Source of the DNA: Rhizophagus sp. LPA8_4_AMF
Taxonomy: Eukaryota; Glomeromycota; Glomeromycetes; Glomerales; Glomeraceae
Assembly: GCA_021464525.1 (NCBI GenBank)
Contig: JADRCO010001157.1
Coordinates: 1 to 21,923, forward strand
DNA: 21,923 nt
Direction of reading: 5' to 3'
Shown: piece by piece, positions 17,124-21,923 of the stretch
Layout: every line of letters starts with the position of its first letter
Numbering within the stretch: the stretch's first letter is position 1
The notes under the pieces: model-generated
Told to the model about the DNA's origin: nothing
The model's database searches: none
Seen by the model: the letters and a program-made list of their open reading frames with translations, nothing else
Position numbers and translations under genes: made by a program

Positions 17124-19082
17124 TACATCGCATTTTAAATTTTAGCTATATAACTAACTGAATATGATAAACATAAAATAAAGAGATTACTAGGAGATTC
17201 CAAACATTCCCTGAAAGATAAAACATTGATTATAATATATTATTATACGTAAATCTTAGGGGTTTATATGTATCTTGTAAAGAAACTAATACATATTATA
17301 TTAATTATAAATCAGAGTGATGCTCGTCATTAATTACTTAGCTTGGATCATATCATAATGCGTATTATAAACTTGAATTTTCAACATATACTAACAATGA
17401 ATGAAAGTTGAAATTTCTTTTGAAAATTTCTCGGTGATTATACAAATTTGTATAGCAAGTATATAAGCGCAAACCTGCGTTTTAGTGATATGATGCAATA
17501 AGCTGTAGTTGTAAATGTAAAAAAAAAATTGATATAATAAACTCATTCTAACGCAAAAATGTTGGTCATATTTTTTACAAAATATGCAAACTTCATTTTA
17601 ACTTGTCGTCAATAGAGAATAGACATAATCAATAACCAGCTAATCCGGTTAGCAAACTGGACTACAATTCAGATCTATCCCAATCCAAATTTTAATGGAT
17701 AATACGTAAATAAAATTTATTTTGGAGATTTAAATTTTACTTCATTTATTACATTACTAAAAAAAAATATTATTTATGAAAACTTTTATTATCAGATAGG
17801 GATAGTCTTTGTAACAATTGTAACAATGCTTTTATTGCAATTAAGAAAACTAAAGAAATAAATTAGTTTTTGATTCTCTATTTCGTCTCTTCTTTTTAGG
17901 AATAAATCTGACCTGTTAAACTTTCACCGTGTTCTCTTAACTGAAATTGGATGTTTAACATGAGAAAATAATTTCTCCCCTGAAACTGACGTAGGCAGAA
18001 TTCCAAAAGCGCCGAATTTTTACCGATCTAATTGACTTTCGGCTTCTATTGCAGTTGTTATTGTTAAATAACAGTTAACTTCAATAATGTATATATGTAC
18101 TAGATTTATCTTTTAATCTTGAATTGGTGACGCTCACGATATTCTTTTTGTGAACGCATTGAAGATTCTACATCTACATCCAAATAGTTCTTGCTTCAGC
18201 TCACTAAACTTATTACAAAAGCTACTGTATTAATTAGGAATAATATGTAATTAATACATATTGTTTATAAATTATAACATTTTAAAAGTATTTACTGTAC
18301 TAAAAATAATATTTACGTTTTATTAATATCGTGATAATCATAGTCCATAGATATGTAGAACGTAAGATATTATAATTATTTAAATTGACAACTTTTAGTT
18401 TAAATATTCTTTAAAAATAAATCATCATTATTATATTATTTTGAGAAAATATTTATCAGTAATTGAAATTTCAATAACATTTTGACCAAATGCAATAAAT
18501 AAATTAATGAAAATCCATATTATAGAAGAATAGTAATGACGGTAAAAATATTGATGATTTTGTCATTATTATTATTTACTTGCAGTTGAGATTTTATTCT
18601 TTAAAATAATTGGTTTATATTAATTTTCTGTAACTTGAATTTACTTGATAATATTTCCTTTATCTAATGATAAAATAAATTTTTTAAATTATATTAATAT
18701 ACAATCTTGAAGATTAAATCAATCGTAATAATATTACAAATAATATGTATTAAAAATTAATTGAAAAACTCATTTTATAAAAAGTCATTATCCAATTGTT
18801 ATATGTTACCTTAAATCTAGTCAACAATTAAGTGAAATCTGCGTTTCAATAAAAAATTTTTGCCTTGAAGACGTTTTAATTCGAGATTTTTATCAAAACT
18901 GGCTTGACTTTTGACTAAAATTAACTAATTTTTTGACACAAAAAGACAAGTCATATACAGTATTATTGCTCTTCTTACCAACGTTGTTTGTTTCTACCGA
19001 CCGTATACTTCGTAATATACATTTTGACATATTATATGTACGAAATTTTATCAAATAAATATGATTATCCCATGTTTAATAA
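17124..19082. other. 2 kb AT-rich spacer, nothing supportable
   Basis: This stretch follows the kinase stop. Both strands are rich in stops, and I see no splice-bounded frame, inverted-repeat element or tandem array. The first few hundred bases may include the old kinase 3' untranslated region. Confidence 0.5.
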
Positions 19083-19083
19083 T

Positions 19084-19302
19084 TGGTCACCAGTGATTTT
19101 TTTGATGATATATTCATGCCTGTAATTTTTCTGATGATATTTTTCATGCTCACGTGTTTTTATAGTTTACGTATATTTTTCCCGCTTTTTCCCATCACTG
19201 GCGTTAGTCTCCATGAGTTATTTCACGTGTCGCATAAATTTCATGATTTTCACGGCGCAGCCGTGAAAATCATTGATATTCATGACCCCCCGTGAAATAA
19301 CT
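19084..19302. repeat. compact palindromic repeat, MITE-like
   Basis: The right part (19216-19302) is a hairpin with two perfect stems: outer AGTTATTTCACG (19216-19227) with CGTGAAATAACT (19291-19302), and inner GATTTTCACGGC (19245-19256) with GCCGTGAAAATC (19260-19271) around a 3-base loop GCA. The left part contains two related units, GATTTTTTTGATGATATATTCATGC-like and AATTTTTCTGATGATATTTTTCATGC-like, about 30 bases apart. A short plus-strand open stretch across 19083-19295 is a by-product. It may be a small MITE or a structured RNA gene. Confidence 0.6.
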
Positions 19303-19593
19303 ATTACTTATATCATAATAAATTTAATAATGAATTAACACGAGTAGGTTTAACTTATGCTAATAATTAATTAATTCTTTCGATCGTATTTTCTCATGTG
19401 ACTTTGAATAACTCCTCTTGGCGTGGGTTCTAAAATGATCAACGTCGGTATTGTTAGGCAACGTTTTCGCACAGCTTAGAACAATAATCAATTATTAAAA
19501 AAAAATTATCTTTTGTCTTTTTATTATTTTACTTTTATATCCTCTTCTCATTCTCAATTCCTTAAAATAATTAATGAATAATGAAGAGAGGTA

Positions 19594-19809
19594 ATGGAAT
19601 TTACAAAGCATGAAAAATCGAATAATTTACAATATATATATACTTTATACAAAAAAGAATTTTGCTCGTATAGTGAAAAAGAGAAGAGAACAAGATTAAA
19701 TTTAAGCTATTTGGTAAAAAAATTCTGTTTCTTCATAATTCATAGTTTTGTTGATTTTTATTTAAAATTTAAAGCTTATTACTTATTAGGTCTTAAATAC
19801 TTAGAATGA
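19594..19809 (+). CDS. possible small ORF, 71 residues, unrecognised
   Basis: An ATG-to-TGA frame begins MEFTKHEKSNNLQYIYTLYK, has a basic middle (SEKEKRTRLNLSYLVKK) and a hydrophobic C-terminal half. No family, intron or promoter is evident, and composition follows the AT-rich background. Chance is as likely as a real gene. Confidence 0.2.
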   Translation: MEFTKHEKSNNLQYIYTLYKKEFCSYSEKEKRTRLNLSYLVKKFCFFIIHSFVDFYLKFKAYYLLGLKYLE

Positions 19810-21295
19810 AAATTAGCCGGAAATACTATATCGATTATCATGCAATTAGATTTGAAAAAGTAATAGTAACTGTCAACATAATTAACCTATTCTTATTCAA
19901 TAATTAATATAAAGTGGTCATTACTTATCTAGTGTTTTGTTTTCTTCCTTGGCAACTTCATTTTGTTGGTCGTCCTCTACAGAATTAAATTTGTTAATGT
20001 TAATTTAACCCTTTCAATATTTCTTGTTATACCCCTCTCGAATTTGAAAGCGATATTTATTTACTACGATCATGAGGTTGATTGTCGCTTCGTCCACCTT
20101 TTATGTCAAATTGTCAAAATAGCTGTAAGAGTTTGTATTTTTTGGATTTAATTTATAATTTAACCACCTTTTGAAAAAATCAGCATATTAACCTTATTCA
20201 TATAACTTTATATTTTATGTTTTTCTTGGGCAATAATTAACCCTTTTTTATGTCATCTTACACGTGGCATATATGTAATATAAATAAAAATTCATTCATT
20301 TTTTATATATTTAGTGAATAATCCATTTTAATTTCGTTAGATAATAATTATTATTTTTTTTAAAAAAAACATGGTAGGCGTATTTCATTATTTTCACAAT
20401 ATACAATATGTAGAAATACTTGACCGTGCATGTGACTGGACGAACCTAACCTTATATCCGTTCTAACTGTGACGTGAGTTGGTGAGTGGCGATTATTTTT
20501 CGTATTATCACGTGAGAAATTTTTATGGTGATGCTAGAGAAATCGGCCATGTTTAACTATGATTTGTCGTATAACAGTGCAAGCTTTTTTCATGATGTAT
20601 AACTGGAAAATTATTTCTTTCGTGAATATATTGTTCTAGGCAAACTATGCATGTTAAGATTATGTTCGTTAAATTATAATTCTAATTTGTAAAATTCCTT
20701 TTTATTGACAAAAAAGTTTTCCCGATGTTTCAATCAAAATAAATATTTATAAAAATTAATTAAGCGGAAAATAAATCAATTGATAAAATTTAGATACCAA
20801 ATTTTAAAACCTTAATTCGAATAATTCGTGAGTCAAATGCAAAAAATTCATATTAAATAAGCTCAATATTATTTAATGCTTAAACAAGATACAAAAATTA
20901 AAAAATTTTAAGTACTTCACAATTATAAAAGATGCCAATGATATTCTAATTTAACCAATAGTTATGCAGTATTTAATTTATTTTTGAAATTCAGAAATTT
21001 AAAATCAGTTGAAAATTTATAATCATCATTTACCATTAATTCACCAATCAACCCCTTTTACTATCAGAAAAGGGTTAGAAGTAATAATCTAAATCATTTC
21101 AGAAAGATTAGTATTGATGATATGACAATATTAGGTATTCAATTACCATTATAGTTTATAAGAAATAATGATTATAAGGCAATAATACTAATAAGATTTA
21201 AAGTATGGATTTTGAACGTATTAAACTTAATAAATTGCAAATGAAAATAAAAAAAATATAAATTTAATAATGTTTACCTTATAACAGTATTATTA
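19810..21295. other. 1.5 kb AT-rich spacer, nothing supportable
   Basis: A 62-codon plus-strand frame at 19963-20151 has no protein character. AACCCCTTTTACTATCAGAA near 21049, continuing to AAAAGGGTT, is a short hairpin. The segment next to 21295 would be the 3' flank of the minus-strand kinase. Confidence 0.45.
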
Positions 21296-21923
21296 TTAAT
21301 CCTCAATCATACAATCAAACCCCTGAGAATCTTCTTGAAAATAAATTTCAGTAAGTTTGCGACTTGTATAATATGCTTGTGGATGAGTTTGTATAATAAA
21401 AGTATTTGCTTGTTCTTGTGCTAAATCTTTGCTTGCTTTTACAAATTCTAACATATCATTTTCTAATTGATTATCAATATTAGGTACTCTATAAATATAA
21501 TCTCCATCTCTGTTTTTTTCATAAAATTGATCAATACATCTAATCCATTCGGATATAATATTTTCAAGCATTACTATGTTTGGTCTATTGGAAGGATTTG
21601 AATCCCAACATTTTTTCATTAAATCTATATAACATTCTGGAGTATTTTTCATAATTTCAGGACGTTTTCCTTCTTCACAAATACTCAAGATAAGGTGATG
21701 ATCATGTGCTTCACTTTTAAATGGAGGTTTACCTGATGTAAATTCCCACATTATTATTGAAAAACTATAAATATCACTTGCTGGGGTATAGGGATTTCTT
21801 CTTAATATTTCAGGTGCCATATAAGGCAAAACTCCATAAATTTCATTATTATCATTAGAATCTTGTAGATCACTTATAGGTTTACATAATCCTAAATCAA
21901 TAATAAATAACTCATTGTAATTA
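21296..21923 (-). CDS. tyrosine-kinase-like protein kinase, C-terminal part (runs off right edge)
   Basis: The frame is open from the right edge of the window to a TAA at 21296-21298, so the N-terminal half lies outside. Visible in order: FIIDLGLCKPI (DFG-type metal-binding loop, here DLG), GVLPYMAPEIL (activation-segment end), DIYSFSIIMWE (helix F aspartate), a GKPPF loop, KKCWDSNPSNRP (the conserved Arg closing the domain), then a 75-residue tail with a helical charged stretch and TIQTHPQAYYTSRKL-like sequence ending QGFDCMIED. The tail motif (NPQAVYTSR in the pseudogene, HPQAYYTSR here) ties both genes to one lineage-specific family. The catalytic HRD lies beyond the edge. No stops or frameshifts are seen, so it is probably functional Ser/Thr or Tyr signalling kinase. 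An internal ATG at 21829 is not the start. Confidence 0.9.
   Translation of the reverse strand, partial: NYNELFIIDLGLCKPISDLQDSNDNNEIYGVLPYMAPEILRRNPYTPASDIYSFSIIMWEFTSGKPPFKSEAHDHHLILSICEEGKRPEIMKNTPECYIDLMKKCWDSNPSNRPNIVMLENIISEWIRCIDQFYEKNRDGDYIYRVPNIDNQLENDMLEFVKASKDLAQEQANTFIIQTHPQAYYTSRKLTEIYFQEDSQGFDCMIED

Noticed and set aside
21049..21078. AACCCCTTTT...AAAAGGGTT hairpin as a terminator
   Set aside because: The window is eukaryotic, so a bacterial-type terminator makes no sense, and a stem this short is expected by chance.
1..21923. tRNA, rRNA, CRISPR array, prophage or operon
   Set aside because: No cloverleaf with a TTCGA loop, rRNA block, regularly spaced identical repeats or compact same-strand gene run was seen.

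Overview
This window reads as nuclear DNA of a fungus. It is very AT-rich, has short GT-AG introns (62-89 bases, two with a perfect TACTAAC branch site), and carries two copies of a tyrosine-kinase-like family with the motifs IHRDFHCGNIL, DLGLC and PYMAPEIL. That family, an F-box/LRR-like relic and the load of decayed DNA transposons point to an arbuscular mycorrhizal fungus (Glomeromycotina, Rhizophagus irregularis or a relative). The organism call is inference from family style, not a database match.

Layout. 1-260: a poly(T)/poly(A) tract, then what may be the last two exons of a gene entering from the left. 457-712: a Harbinger-like MITE. 1.46-2.36 kb: a transposon graveyard with a cluster of ATCGATTAAT motifs, the C-terminal end of a hAT transposase (minus strand) and a Ty3/gypsy integrase fragment (plus strand). 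2.6-4.6 kb: a 654-base foldback element, a weaker inverted-repeat element and a pogo-like terminus. 5.03-5.42 kb: a polypyrimidine minisatellite. 6.46-7.36 kb, minus strand: the best intact gene, six exons joining into a 174-residue, probably four-helix membrane protein. 8.5-9.0 kb: a decayed coding remnant. 9.20-10.32 kb: a 10-base minisatellite next to a 921-base mariner-like element. 10.8-11.2 kb: an F-box/LRR-like pseudogene. 11.55-12.30 kb: a long-inverted-repeat transposon. 13.15-13.59 kb: a TATA box followed by a spliced-looking unit with almost no coding capacity and a hairpin-dense intron. 15.1-17.1 kb: a broken kinase gene. 19.08-19.30 kb: a compact palindromic repeat. 21.3 kb to the right edge, minus strand: the C-terminal part of an apparently intact kinase.

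The most informative locus is the broken kinase. A 444-base hAT-type MITE has landed inside its catalytic domain and left a perfect 8-base target duplication. The gene also carries three frameshifts and a premature TGA just after the DLG motif. The piece encoding its N-terminal region lies next to it in the opposite orientation, which suggests a microinversion. The intact relative ends the window tail-to-tail with it, so the pair contrasts a live and a dead member of an expanded family. I see no operon, CRISPR array, tRNA, rRNA or bacterial feature.
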